Below are positions 34,799-43,228 of a stretch of 64,000 bases of DNA, one piece after another. The position numbers were made by a program, and so were the translations under genes. Every line of letters starts with the position of its first letter. Position 1 is the first letter of the stretch. This stretch comes from Rhodococcus rhodnii (GTDB taxonomy: Bacteria > Actinomycetota > Actinomycetes > Mycobacteriales > Pseudonocardiaceae): NCBI GenBank assembly GCA_000720375.1, contig JOAA01000046.1, positions 1 to 64,000 of the forward strand, in the 5' to 3' direction. The notes beneath the pieces are model-generated. The model was not told the DNA's origin. It was given only the letters and a program-made list of their open reading frames with translations, and did not search any database.

Positions 34799-35142
34799 GA
34801 CGTGGCTCTCTCTGCGCGCGAGTGTCTCGGATGCCCGCGGGCATCCCTGAGACGTCTGGTCGACCGTGCGATCAGTTCCCAGGGACGACCACGAGTGTCT
34901 TATGGCTCAGCAGCTCGGTCGACATCGTCACCCTGGTATTCGTCGAATAATTGCTACTGGGTCCCGGATGCCGGCTTCGGGTGGGCCAGGATGCTCACGG
35001 AAATGGGCGCCGCGAGAAATGTGCATGTACGACGGGAAGAGTGTCTCAAGTTCACGCGGGAATCGCACGACGTCATTGTCGTAATTGCATAACTCAGTCC
35101 ACGGCGTTATTGGTACACCGTCCGGCGATCGCCTCGCCGCCC
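34799..35142. other. Intergenic with 18-bp palindrome
   Basis: No gene seen. At 34829-34846 there is a perfect palindrome GGATGCCCGCGGGCATCC, extended outward by GTCTC and GAGAC (34824-34853). It lies 26 bp upstream of the LtrA fragment's start and could be a former operator or a hairpin. Confidence 0.6.
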
Positions 35143-36057
35143 TTACTGGCGAACGCGGATGATCGTTTTGCCCTTGACCCGCTCGGTCGGGTTGAAGGCG
35201 GAGACGGCGTCGTCGAGAGTCGCGACGTTCCCGATGAGCGTCCGAAGTCGCCCTTCGCGCACCCGCTGGGCGATCTCAGTCAGTTGGGCGCGGTCGGCCT
35301 CGACGACGAAGTCGATCGCCAGGCCGTCGACGGGCCAATCCGGCGGCCCGGCGATGGTCACCAGCGTTCCTCCAGCTCGAATCAGGCCCACGGACCGCTT
35401 CTGGATCTCCCCGCCGAATATGTCGAACACCAGATCGACTGCACCGACGTCTGCCAGCGAGTCGTCCTCAAGATCGACGAACTCGTGCGCGCCGAAGTCG
35501 AGCGCGGTCTGCCGGTCGGCGGCACGTCCGGTGCCGATGACGTACGCGCCGGCTTCGCGGGCGAGTTGCGTCACCATCGAGCCGACTCCCCCGGCCGCGC
35601 CGTGCACCAGGACGCTCTGCCCTACCTGGATGCGGCCGTGTACGAACAATCCCTGCCATGCGGTCAGGCCCGAGATCGGCAGGCTGGCACCTACTGTGAA
35701 GTCAAGGTCGGCCGGCAGCGGCGCGAGGTTGCGCGCTTCGACGGCCACGTACTCCGCCAAGGTGCCGTCGCGGGTCCAGTCGGTGAGGCCGAACACCCGC
35801 TGGCCCACCGACAGCCCTCTCGTGCCGTAGCCGAGAGCGCTGACCACCCCGGCCAGCTCGTGCCCGGGAATCGACGGCGTCCGGTCACGGCCGAGACGGT
35901 CGGTCCAGGTCGTGTCCCACTCCAGCTCCCCCGGAGTGAACCCTGACGCATGAACCTCAACCAGCACATCGTTCCCCGCCGCCTCGGGCTGGGGTCGTTC
36001 GGCCAGCGTCATCCCGGCCGTTCCCGCGGCCTGATCCGTCACCACGATCGCCTTCAT
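35143..36057 (-). CDS. Zinc-free quinone oxidoreductase (copy 2)
   Basis: 304-aa paralogue of the gene at 33139-34056, with GHELAGVVSALGYG, SGLTAWQGLFVHGR and the NADPH loop HGAAGGVGSMVTQLA. ATG with AGGAAGGTG-like sequence just upstream. Unlike copy 1 it is preceded by two GGAC-N6-GTCC palindromes (about 50 and 116 bp upstream), so it probably belongs to the local TetR-type regulon. The arrangement points to duplication followed by separate regulation. Confidence 0.88.
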   Translation of the reverse strand: MKAIVVTDQAAGTAGMTLAERPQPEAAGNDVLVEVHASGFTPGELEWDTTWTDRLGRDRTPSIPGHELAGVVSALGYGTRGLSVGQRVFGLTDWTRDGTLAEYVAVEARNLAPLPADLDFTVGASLPISGLTAWQGLFVHGRIQVGQSVLVHGAAGGVGSMVTQLAREAGAYVIGTGRAADRQTALDFGAHEFVDLEDDSLADVGAVDLVFDIFGGEIQKRSVGLIRAGGTLVTIAGPPDWPVDGLAIDFVVEADRAQLTEIAQRVREGRLRTLIGNVATLDDAVSAFNPTERVKGKTIIRVRQ

Positions 36058-36106
36058 CCGGCACCTTCCTGTATCCAGTCCTCGCGGCCAAACTGGACAG
36101 TTCTAT

Positions 36107-36120
36107 GGACCACATCGTCC
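36107..36120. promoter_or_regulatory. GGAC-N6-GTCC palindrome (site 1)
   Basis: GGACCACATCGTCC, 50 bp upstream of the oxidoreductase copy 2 start. One of a family of 14-bp palindromes found only in intergenic positions between 36.1 and 46.3 kb among the places I checked. Confidence 0.55.
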
Positions 36121-36172
36121 GTAAAACGCCCAGCGCAGACAGGCCGAGCCACAGAAGTCACACCAACCTCCT

Positions 36173-36186
36173 GGACGTGATAGTCC
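36173..36186. promoter_or_regulatory. GGAC-N6-GTCC palindrome (site 2)
   Basis: GGACGTGATAGTCC, with symmetric extension to CCTGGAC...GTCCAGG (7-bp arms). It lies between the oxidoreductase start and the repeat unit that follows the MocR-type gene. Confidence 0.6.
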
Positions 36187-36194
36187 AGGAGGTT

Positions 36195-36300
36195 GACGCT
36201 AACCCGGTTTCGGCTAGGAATCTGGGTCCACTTGGGACCTGAGATCGGGAACCAATCAGGTGTGAGTGTTCACCGGAGAGCGCGAACCAGTGCGTCCAGT
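36195..36300 (+). repeat. Interspersed repeat, copy R1
   Basis: About 105 bp containing the last ten codons of the MocR-type gene and its downstream region (GACGCTAACC, GAATCTGGG, GGAACCAATC). Closely similar stretches occur at 38801-38866 (downstream part only) and 50049-50149 (including a degenerate gene end). This copy is the parental one because it is attached to the intact gene. Confidence 0.75.
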
Positions 36301-37682
36301 GCACCTGACCAGGCGCTGGCGGAGGGTGTGGCAAATCCGATGGCCACGCCGTCACGGTCCGATGTGGACCCGGGGTGCCTGAAGAAGTCGAGGGGCTCGA
36401 CCGTCAGCTGTTCGCGGGTGGCTCGGCGCACGAGCTCGGCGCCGGTACGGCCGGGTTGTTCGACAACGATGTGCAGTCCGGCGGACATCCCGGTCACCCG
36501 CGCGGTCGGCGCGTGCCGGTCGATCATCTCGACGAGCTGCTCACGTCGGCGGCGGTACTGCGAGCGCATTGCGCGGATATGCCGGTCGTACGCCCCCGAC
36601 TCGACGAAGTCGGTCATCGCCAACTGGTTGACGAACCCAACGGATTCCTCTGCCCACCCTTTCTCCGCGACGATCGAGCCGACCAGGTGGTCCGGAACGA
36701 CGAGCCAGCCCAGGCGCAGCCCCGGCGCCAGGGACTTGCTCGCGGTTCCCAGGTAGATGACGTGGTCGTGATCCAGCCCTTGCAACGCACCCACGGGAGA
36801 CCGGTCGTAGCGGAACTCCCCGTCGTAGTCGTCCTCGATGATCAGCGCGCCGCGCCGCCGCGCCCAGTTCACGACCGCTGCCCGCCGGTCGGAATGCAGC
36901 GCCACTCCCAACGGGAACTGGTGTGACGGCGTGAGCAGCACCGCCCCCGGAGCCGGCGCGTCGTCCAGTGTGGACACGTCGGCACCGTCCGCGTCCACCG
37001 GGATCGGAACGGCATCGAGCCCGGCTTTCAGCAACGCCTCGCGCTGGGTCTGCAGGCCGAACTCCTCGACCGCAACCGTCGTGCCCCCTGCCTTCGCCAG
37101 CATCGCGGCCACGAGCCGCAAGCCTTCCGCGGCCCCGCTGCACACCACGACGTTGTCGGCCCGCGCGCGCAGTCCCCTGGCCCGAGCCAGATACCGGGCG
37201 ATGGCATTACGTAGTTCGCTGCGGCCGTGCGGATCGGTGTACCCGAAGGCTTCGAACGGCGCCGTGCTCACCGTCCGCTTCACCGCGCGAATCCATTCCT
37301 CGCGCGGAAACGACGACAGGTCCGGCCGCCCAGGCCGCAGGTCATACACCAGCTGCGGCCGTGCCGCCGGTGGCCGCGGCGGTTCCCGTTCGGCCAGCAG
37401 CTCCGCCGAACGCTGCGCCACTTCCGTGCCGGAACCGTGCTGCCCTGTCAGCCATCCCTCGTTGATCAGCTCCGAGTAGGCCCGAACCACGGTGTTCCGG
37501 CCCAGCCCGAGATCGTTGGCCAGCACACGGCTCGAGGGCAGCCGCGTCCCCGGCGCCAACCTTCCCGTGCGGATCGCCTCCCGGAAGGCATCCATGAGCC
37601 CCGCTCGCGCATTGCGCCCGAGATGTCCTATGTGGAGGTCCAGGCCGGACGTCCGGGTACCGCGAGCCGGTTGTTCGGTCAT
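36270..37682 (-). CDS. MocR/PdxR-type PLP-dependent regulator
   Basis: 470-aa fusion of a GntR winged helix (residues about 18-85: LPSSRVLANDLGLGRNTVVRAYSEL) with a class I aminotransferase-like domain. The PLP-binding Lys is in GTASKSLAPGLRLGW and the cofactor Asp/Tyr region in IIEDDYDGEFRYDRSP. Such proteins sense PLP or an amino compound and often control vitamin B6 or transporter genes; none of those is next to it. The start at MTEQPARGT was chosen by domain position; no strong ribosome-binding site is seen. Parts of its 3' end are repeated at 46281-46480 and 50.1 kb. Confidence 0.9.
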   Translation of the reverse strand: MTEQPARGTRTSGLDLHIGHLGRNARAGLMDAFREAIRTGRLAPGTRLPSSRVLANDLGLGRNTVVRAYSELINEGWLTGQHGSGTEVAQRSAELLAEREPPRPPAARPQLVYDLRPGRPDLSSFPREEWIRAVKRTVSTAPFEAFGYTDPHGRSELRNAIARYLARARGLRARADNVVVCSGAAEGLRLVAAMLAKAGGTTVAVEEFGLQTQREALLKAGLDAVPIPVDADGADVSTLDDAPAPGAVLLTPSHQFPLGVALHSDRRAAVVNWARRRGALIIEDDYDGEFRYDRSPVGALQGLDHDHVIYLGTASKSLAPGLRLGWLVVPDHLVGSIVAEKGWAEESVGFVNQLAMTDFVESGAYDRHIRAMRSQYRRRREQLVEMIDRHAPTARVTGMSAGLHIVVEQPGRTGAELVRRATREQLTVEPLDFFRHPGSTSDRDGVAIGFATPSASAWSGALDALVRALR

Positions 37683-37744
37683 GTCGGACAACGATACGGA
37701 CCAGGCTGGCACGGCTCGCGCAACTGTGCTGCCGGAATCCGGAT

Positions 37745-38206
37745 TCACGAGTGGGGATTGTCGGCCTGGAGCGGGTCTCCGGTGTTGGAGACGTAGACGA
37801 CCAGCAACTTGGCCCGTTCGGTCGTGCTGGGATTCGCAGCGACGACGTGGTGGGCACCTGGCTGTTCGAACCAGCTCTCGCCTTGGTGGTACGTGGTCGC
37901 GGGATTGTCATCGATCTGGCTTCGCACAGCACCTTGCAGGACGTATGCGTACACGAAAGCCTGACCGTGCCGATGCGGCGCCGCGGCTGCAACTGGCGGG
38001 AAGTCCACGACCTGTGACGTGAACGTCTTGCCCTCAGCGTTCGGAAGGGCCTGCTGGAGCAGGACACTCGCCTGGGGCGGCGACGCTGCGGCCGCGCTCG
38101 TCGCCGAGGCCACCACGGGCTCGCTCTCGTTGGCAGGGCCACAGGCTGTTGCGCCGGCCAGCGCGGCAATGGCCAGAAGACGGCCGACGGTCTGCGATGG
38201 AACCAT
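37745..38206 (-). CDS. Cupin-domain lipoprotein
   Basis: 153-aa exported protein: hydrophobic signal segment followed by the lipobox AGATAC (Cys22), a low-complexity Ala/Ser linker, then a single cupin barrel with PHRHGQAFVYAYVLQG (first metal motif) and a second motif around GESWFEQPGAHH. It is probably anchored outside the membrane. Enzymatic or sensory role unknown. It is encoded 15 bp after the DoxX-like gene on the same strand, which suggests one operon. Confidence 0.8.
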   Translation of the reverse strand: MVPSQTVGRLLAIAALAGATACGPANESEPVVASATSAAAASPPQASVLLQQALPNAEGKTFTSQVVDFPPVAAAAPHRHGQAFVYAYVLQGAVRSQIDDNPATTYHQGESWFEQPGAHHVVAANPSTTERAKLLVVYVSNTGDPLQADNPHS

Positions 38207-38221
38207 GAGTGCTCCCCGGTG

Positions 38222-38764
38222 TTATTGCGCGGCGGCCGGGTCTTCACGCCGACCGCGCGCGAGCCCGGCGGCGCTGCGGCCTGACCCGAGTGTTCGCTTC
38301 CTGTCGAAGATTCGGTCGACGCTGAGGGCGAACGTGTCCACCGGTGCGAGGGCCAGCAGCAGGGCGGCGGCCGCGGCGGCGAACACGGAGCTGCTGAGCG
38401 GTGCTTCCCAGTCCAGGAAAAGCCCCATCGACAGTGCGAACCCGGACAGCAGCGCCGCGGCGGCCCATGCGGACCAGCGCACGAGGACGCCGGCCAGCAA
38501 CGTCAGGCCCAGCACCGATTCCGCAGTGGTCGCGGCCCACGCGGCAGCGTCTTGGAGCCCGTCAGGCACGTACGGCGAGAGGGTGTGCGTATAGGCGGTA
38601 TACGCGGAAAAATCGCCCCACCCGACCGACGCGGTGTTCGGCGGGCCCCACCAGCCGAACCGATCGGCAACGGCCGAGAGGAAGCCGGCGGCCAACGCAA
38701 GGCGCGCAAACACCGTCGCGACCGACCACACACGCTCCCGCTGAGCGACGGCCTGCACAACCAT
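38222..38764 (-). CDS. DoxX-family membrane protein
   Basis: 180-aa integral membrane protein with four predicted helices (about 16-35, 70-90, 93-115, 120-142), the DoxX layout. ATG with AGGGAGA four bases upstream; upstream sequence in frame is the interspersed repeat and not part of the gene. DoxX proteins act in quinone- or thiosulfate-linked redox and oxidative stress; a more exact role is not visible. It is followed by the cupin lipoprotein gene. Confidence 0.8.
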   Translation of the reverse strand: MVVQAVAQRERVWSVATVFARLALAAGFLSAVADRFGWWGPPNTASVGWGDFSAYTAYTHTLSPYVPDGLQDAAAWAATTAESVLGLTLLAGVLVRWSAWAAAALLSGFALSMGLFLDWEAPLSSSVFAAAAAALLLALAPVDTFALSVDRIFDRKRTLGSGRSAAGLARGRREDPAAAQ

Positions 38765-38800
38765 CAGATCTCCCTTGTGGACGTTTGATGGCTCCGAAAC

Positions 38801-38866
38801 TAGCCCGGTTTCGACTCGGAATCTGGGTCCACTTGGCACCTGGGAACGGGAGCCAATCGAGTGGGC
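38801..38866 (+). repeat. Interspersed repeat, copy R2
   Basis: Matches R1 over CTAGCCCGGTTTCG, GGAATCTGGGTCCACTTGG, and GGGAACGGGAGCCAATC. It includes only the part downstream of the MocR gene, placed about 40 bp upstream of the DoxX-like gene. Confidence 0.75.
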
Positions 38867-38908
38867 GGGTCCACTACGAGTTCGTCAAACGGCTTGCGGA
38901 AAGTTGGA

Positions 38909-39769
38909 TCACGGCCCAGCTGTCGACCGGTCCAGCTCATCGATTTCGACTGTCGTCAGTGGAATGTCCACGGCGGACACGTTGTCGCGCAGATGTTGAA
39001 TGCTCAGTGTTCCAGGGGTGGGGAGCATCGCGGGCGAGCGTTTCAGGAGCCACGCGAGAGCAAGCTGCGCAGGTGTGACACCACGCCGTCGCGCCATCTG
39101 CGCCAGCGGGCCATCCTGACTGGCCAGCGTTCCGGTGGCCAGTGGGAGCCAGGGTATGAACCCGATGTTGTACTCTTCCGCGTGGTCCAGCAACGGGTCG
39201 GCAGCCCGGTTGACGAGATTGTATTCGGCCTGGACCGTCGCGATCATTGCGAATTGTTGCGCTTCTTCCAGTTCGGCTACTGTCACTTCCGCCAACCCGA
39301 TCTGCCCGATCTTTCCTTCCCGCTGCATGTCGGTGAGCAGTCCGATTTGATCAGCGATAGGAGCGTGTGGACTGAATCCGTGCAGTTGAAACAAAGGTAT
39401 TCGATTGAGCTTCAGGTACCACAGCCGCGTCTCAATTTGCTTGCGGAGGAACGAAGGCCGTGGTACCGGTTCCCACTGCCCTTCGGGTGATCGAAGCAGT
39501 CCGCCTTTGACCATCAGCAGCAGGTCCTCGGGATACGGGTGCAACGCTTGTGCGATCAACTCTTCATAGTCGAACGGGCCGGAGGACTCGGCGATGTCGA
39601 TGAGGTTCACGCCAAGATCGATCGCTTCTCTGAGCACCCGTGCCGCTTCAGCCGCACTCTTGGGATGACTCCACGTACCGGACGGGGTCATCTGAGCGGT
39701 GCCGAGTCCGAGCCGAGTGATCGGTCGGCCTCCGATTGTGAATGTGCCGCATCGATCAGGCAGGTTCAT
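38909..39769 (-). CDS. Aldo/keto reductase
   Basis: 286-aa AKR with TIM-barrel landmarks: RLGLGTAQM, DLGVNLIDIAESSG, catalytic Lys in LLLMVKGGL and His in PLFQLHGFSPH, and C-terminal NADPH loop PGTLSIQHLRDNVSAVD. The catalytic Tyr position of the usual DTAESYGP reads DIAESSGP, so Tyr is replaced by Ser; activity is doubtful or altered. Start ATG overlaps the preceding acetyltransferase gene by 14 bp. It is last in a three-gene operon preceded by a GGAC-N6-GTCC palindrome. Confidence 0.85.
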   Translation of the reverse strand: MNLPDRCGTFTIGGRPITRLGLGTAQMTPSGTWSHPKSAAEAARVLREAIDLGVNLIDIAESSGPFDYEELIAQALHPYPEDLLLMVKGGLLRSPEGQWEPVPRPSFLRKQIETRLWYLKLNRIPLFQLHGFSPHAPIADQIGLLTDMQREGKIGQIGLAEVTVAELEEAQQFAMIATVQAEYNLVNRAADPLLDHAEEYNIGFIPWLPLATGTLASQDGPLAQMARRRGVTPAQLALAWLLKRSPAMLPTPGTLSIQHLRDNVSAVDIPLTTVEIDELDRSTAGP

Positions 39770-40367
39770 CAGTCTGCTCCGTTTCTGGCGGCGCCGCGAC
39801 CGCCGGTACGTCCAGGTCGTATCGACGCAACCGGAACACGTCGAGTCTCGTGCTGTAGTACTTGCCGGTTTGCCCGACCCAGTCCATCCCCATGCGCCGC
39901 GCGGCGGCCGCCGCGCGTTGGTTGGCTGGACGTGAGACGGCGAATACCTCGTCGACGCCGGCATCGAAGGCGTAATGGGCGAGTGCTTCACCGGCTTCAC
40001 CGGCGTAACCGTTCCCCCACCAACCAAGCGCGATCTGGACGCCGATCTCGAAGTCGACATCGTCGGGAGGCAAAGGCAGCAACGAGACCGCGCCGACGAT
40101 GTGGCCGGTGGCGAGATCCGTGACCTTCCAACGGCCGAGCGGTGGTTCGACGGCTGCGCTGTCTGCGACCCATCTGGAAATCAGATGCCGCATGGCAGCC
40201 ATGTCCGGAACGCGGTCCATGGCCGGCGCCAACCATCGAGCAACCTCTCCGTCACCGAAGATGCTCAGCGCCGCCTCCACATCGGACATCGTCCACGGAG
40301 CAAGGTGCAGGCGCACGGTCCGAATCAGTGCTCCGTCGATGTCGACCGAATGCGACCTGCGAGTCAT
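39756..40367 (-). CDS. RimJ-type GNAT acetyltransferase
   Basis: 203-aa acetyltransferase of the RimJ/RimL class: LHLAPWTMSDVEAAL at the N-terminus, a central strand pair with FEIGVQIALGWWGNGYAGEAGEAL (the acetyl-CoA motif G-x-G-x-A) and late NQRAAAAARRMGMDWVG. It modifies amino groups of proteins or small molecules; acceptor unknown. Its ATG overlaps the stop of the small GNAT gene upstream (ATGA), and its end overlaps the aldo/keto reductase start, so the three genes are cotranslated. Confidence 0.85.
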   Translation of the reverse strand: MTRRSHSVDIDGALIRTVRLHLAPWTMSDVEAALSIFGDGEVARWLAPAMDRVPDMAAMRHLISRWVADSAAVEPPLGRWKVTDLATGHIVGAVSLLPLPPDDVDFEIGVQIALGWWGNGYAGEAGEALAHYAFDAGVDEVFAVSRPANQRAAAAARRMGMDWVGQTGKYYSTRLDVFRLRRYDLDVPAVAAPPETEQTDEPA

Positions 40368-40705
40368 CGTTCGCGCGGTGCGCGGTCGGGTACCGTTGCG
40401 CGGCCCGGGAAGCGGCTGTCGACGAGTTCCTTGTACTCGGGATGGTCGGCGATGTAGTCCGCCACGAAGGTGCAGTAGTTGGTGAGCTTCAGGTCCTGCG
40501 CCCGCAGGTCGTCCAGAGCGTGCTTGACGAGCCGGGTTGCGATCCCGCGACCGCGGTACTCAGGGTCGACGATCGTGTGACTGAACGTCACTCGGTCGCC
40601 GTGTCGCGGGACGTGGTACACGATCATGCCGACAACCCGGCCGTCGACCACGGCGTCGTACGATCCGCTGTCGCCGTTCTTCTGCACATCCATCTCGGCG
40701 TTCAC
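40364..40705 (-). CDS. Small GNAT acetyltransferase (YjdJ-like)
   Basis: 113-aa minimal GNAT protein of the Gcn5-related YjdJ/Gtn10 type: SYDAVVDGRVVGMIVYHV, VTFSHTIVDPEYRGRGIATRLVKHAL with the R/Q-x-x-G-x-G/A acetyl-CoA loop, and CTFVADYIADHPEYKELV. The last segment with Cys and HPEY is typical of this subgroup. First gene of the GNAT-GNAT-AKR operon; a GGAC-N6-GTCC palindrome lies 39 bp upstream. Confidence 0.85.
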   Translation of the reverse strand: MNAEMDVQKNGDSGSYDAVVDGRVVGMIVYHVPRHGDRVTFSHTIVDPEYRGRGIATRLVKHALDDLRAQDLKLTNYCTFVADYIADHPEYKELVDSRFPGRATVPDRAPRER

Positions 40706-40744
40706 CTGGCTCTCCCGGCATTTCCTCGTTGAGCAACATCAACT

Positions 40745-40758
40745 GGACCTTATGGTCC
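40745..40758. promoter_or_regulatory. GGAC-N6-GTCC palindrome (site 3)
   Basis: GGACCTTATGGTCC, 39 bp before the start of the GNAT operon. Confidence 0.6.
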
Positions 40759-40981
40759 TTATTGCACTCGACAGCCGAGGTGATGTCAATTCGTGCCTGC
40801 CAGCGGAAGTTCAACGGCGACGGGTGCACGGGCGGGACCACTGACGGCAGATACTCGCCATAGGCGCGCACGGTCTCGGTGAGGCTCGGCTTGATCACCC
40901 AGGTAGTAGTACTTCTGGGCGCACCGCCGACCACTCCAGCGGGTCACGATGGGCATCTGACACATACGTCACCCCTTCTTT

Positions 40982-40995
40982 GGACTTTTTAGTTC
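40982..40995. promoter_or_regulatory. GGAC-N6-GTCC-like site (site 4)
   Basis: GGACTTTTTAGTTC, one mismatch in the right arm, in the promoter region of the SDR gene on the plus strand. Confidence 0.35.
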
Positions 40996-41110
40996 AGTTA
41001 TGCTCAGCTCGACCGAGGAGGGGTCGATGAGTGTCGTCAGGAGGCATTGGCGCCGCGAACGTGTCGCTCCGGACCTGTCTGCCAGCCAGCACCAGGGAAG
41101 GGACGACTTC

Positions 41111-41887
41111 ATGAATCAAGACTTCGCAGGCCGCAAGGTCATCATTATCGGTGGCAGTAGCGGCATGGGTTTTGCCACGGCACAGCAGGTGCTCGCCGGG
41201 GGTGGCAGTGCCGTGATCACCGGCCGAAACCCGGACAAACTGCGGGCGGCGGTGGAAGCGTTGACGCAGAACGGTAAGGCATGGGGTATCGCGGCGGAGC
41301 TCACCGACCGCCTCCAGGTGCCCGCGGTTCGACAGCAGCTCGCCGCCGAGCATGCCGACGCGAACTTGTTGGTGAACGCGGCGGGAATTTTCCTTCCCAG
41401 AGCTTTCAGCGAGTATGACGAAGCTTTCTACGACTCGTTCAACGAACTCAACCGGGCGATGTTCTTCATCACTCAGACCGTAGTTGCCGGAATGGTCGCA
41501 GGCGGGGAGGGCGGTTCCATCGTCAATATCGGCGCGGTGTGGGCGCACCAGGGGATCGCAGCGGGCCCGCACGCGGGTTACTCCGTGCAGAAGGGCGGCG
41601 TGCACTCACTGACGAAAGCGCTCGCGATCGAACTTGCGCCGCATGCTATCCGGGTCAACGCGGTCGTGCCGGCGGCGGTGAAGACACCTCCGTATCTCCG
41701 CCAGTTCCCGGAAGAGGATCTCGGCCTGACCGAGAACACGTTTGCCAGTATGCATCCGGTTGGCCGGATCGGCACCCCGGAAGACGTCGCGAACATGGTG
41801 TCGTTTCTGCTGTCGAACAAGGCAAGTTGGATGACTGGTGCCATCGTCGACGTTGACGGCGGCGTCATGGCCGGACGTAACCAGTGA
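41111..41887 (+). CDS. SDR-family oxidoreductase
   Basis: 258-aa classical-length SDR: GGSSGMGFATA cofactor loop, NAAG, YSVQK active-site motif, PEDVANMVSFLLS and a C-terminal TGAIVDVDGG. The catalytic Ser of the family lies in the (N)I(G/S)S element; here the stretch is VNIGAVWAH, giving Ala in that place, so turnover may be impaired. ATG with AAGGGA seven bases upstream; longer in-frame starts extend into the promoter region. Its stop overlaps the next gene's GTG start. Confidence 0.85.
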   Translation: MNQDFAGRKVIIIGGSSGMGFATAQQVLAGGGSAVITGRNPDKLRAAVEALTQNGKAWGIAAELTDRLQVPAVRQQLAAEHADANLLVNAAGIFLPRAFSEYDEAFYDSFNELNRAMFFITQTVVAGMVAGGEGGSIVNIGAVWAHQGIAAGPHAGYSVQKGGVHSLTKALAIELAPHAIRVNAVVPAAVKTPPYLRQFPEEDLGLTENTFASMHPVGRIGTPEDVANMVSFLLSNKASWMTGAIVDVDGGVMAGRNQ

Positions 41888-42378
41888 GTGAGCAACCCGG
41901 CTCCATGCCGAGTTCGCCGGTGACCAGCCGTCCATTGAAGCTGTCCTCAGCCATCCTCTGCGCTGACGGCAGCCGGTCGTGTGATCTCGATCCCGGCCGC
42001 CTCTTGCCTCTGGAGCTCTCGATCAGTGCGTGCGTGCTGGCCGAGATGGAAATCATGCTTGCCACAACCGGGAAATCCGGCGAGGCCGCTAACTCCCCCG
42101 CGGAGATCCCGGCAGCAGAACGTCTAGAGTTGCACACCAACTCGATCTTGTTGAGTTCGCTGCCTGACGTCCTTCACCTCACCGGGCGTGGCCCCGGTGC
42201 GCATCAGGACGAGACTGCTGCGCGATCGTTCACGCTGACGTTGACCTTCTCCGACGGGAGCGCCACTACAATGTCGTGGAGCACCACGTTCGAGGTTCCG
42301 CGCTCGTCGCTCGTCGACTCACTATGGCACTTGACCGTGCCGTTCAGTCACTCGTTGACAACAATCAATGTGGAGTGA
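41884..42378 (+). CDS. Hypothetical protein coupled to SDR
   Basis: 164-aa protein starting at GTG in a GTGA overlap with the SDR stop, so translation is coupled. It shows a moderately hydrophobic, beta-rich C-terminal half (SFTLTLTFSDGSATTMSWST) and no cysteines of a known motif, no signal peptide and no recognisable family. The coupling suggests a partner of the SDR. No function assigned. Confidence 0.6.
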   Translation: MSEQPGSMPSSPVTSRPLKLSSAILCADGSRSCDLDPGRLLPLELSISACVLAEMEIMLATTGKSGEAANSPAEIPAAERLELHTNSILLSSLPDVLHLTGRGPGAHQDETAARSFTLTLTFSDGSATTMSWSTTFEVPRSSLVDSLWHLTVPFSHSLTTINVE

Positions 42379-42396
42379 TCACACAATGTCGGCACC

Positions 42397-42507
42397 GGCA
42401 GGCCCGAGGACATCGCCGAGACCGTCGTGTTCCTGGCTTCCGATGGAGCCGCGTACATCACGGGGCAAGAGATCGCGGTGGCCGGCGGCGCTGGATTGGC
42501 CGTCTGA
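42397..42507 (+). pseudogene. SDR C-terminal fragment
   Basis: 37 codons ending in a stop that read GRPEDIAETVVFLASDGAAY and then TGQEIAVAGGAGLAV, the typical end of an SDR. Nothing of the remaining protein precedes it. It is most like the SDR end at about 49.15 kb (SEDIARTVAYLASDDAAYVTGQEI), not like the SDR just upstream. Confidence 0.8.
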
Positions 42508-42539
42508 CCGATCTATCCACAATTGACAGACTCACAGGA

Positions 42540-43208
42540 TCATCCAGCGGCGGGATGGCGCAACTCCCATATGTAGCCCCACAAGTACGACGTCGCATAT
42601 GACCGATACGGCCGCCACAGCTCACTGCGATGCTCCACGGCCTTCGGCGTGATCCTCTTGTCCAGCCCGTCGAGTGCCGTCACCGCCGCACGCACGCCGA
42701 GGTCACCAGCCGGGAAGATATCCGGCCTGTGCAGGTACCGCATCATGAACATCTGCGCTGACGAGGGACCAATACCCGGCAGGGCCACGAGTTCGGTGTG
42801 AATTTCGGCATCCGACATCGCGGCGAGCTTGTCTAGTTCCAGTAGGCCGTCATCGGCGTGTTCGGCAAGCCCGCGGATTGCCCTTGCTTTCGGGTAAGAC
42901 AAGCCGACGCCGCGCATGGTCTGCTCGTCGGTCGCGATGACACGCTCGGCAGTGATGGAGCCGCCCAGTTGCGCGACAAGTCGATTGTAGATCGCGGTGG
43001 CCGCTGCTCTGCTGAGCTGCCGCGAGGCGATGGTGAAGGAGAACCATTCGAGCGGACTGCGGACGTTCACGGGGAGGTGCATCTCGTAGGCATCGATCGG
43101 TCCTGTCGACCGCACCCACGGAGCGAGTGAGTCGTCGAGCGAGCCCAGGTACTTGGACGCGGCGCGCTGTTCCTTGGTCGCGTGCTTCCCCGTGCGAGTC
43201 GTGGTCAC
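42540..43208 (-). CDS. DNA-3-methyladenine glycosylase (AlkA-like)
   Basis: HhH-GPD base-excision glycosylase, about 222 aa. The helix-hairpin-helix LVALPGIGPSSAQMFMMRYL and the catalytic Asp in FPAGDLGVRAA are present, with the N-terminal helical half (EWFSFTIASRQLS). It removes alkylated bases from DNA. The start is uncertain: the GTG used has its purine-rich sequence immediately adjacent rather than spaced. Two palindromes of the local operator type lie between it and the divergent SnoaL-like gene. Confidence 0.82.
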   Translation of the reverse strand: MTTTRTGKHATKEQRAASKYLGSLDDSLAPWVRSTGPIDAYEMHLPVNVRSPLEWFSFTIASRQLSRAAATAIYNRLVAQLGGSITAERVIATDEQTMRGVGLSYPKARAIRGLAEHADDGLLELDKLAAMSDAEIHTELVALPGIGPSSAQMFMMRYLHRPDIFPAGDLGVRAAVTALDGLDKRITPKAVEHRSELWRPYRSYATSYLWGYIWELRHPAAG

Positions 43209-43228
43209 CTCCCAAGCGTCGCAAAAGA

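Larger units (their letters stand above)
40706..41110. other. Divergent promoter region
   Basis: About 400 bp between the GNAT operon and the SDR gene. Apart from two palindromes of the GGAC-N6-GTCC type (one with a mismatch) no gene is seen. Confidence 0.5.
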
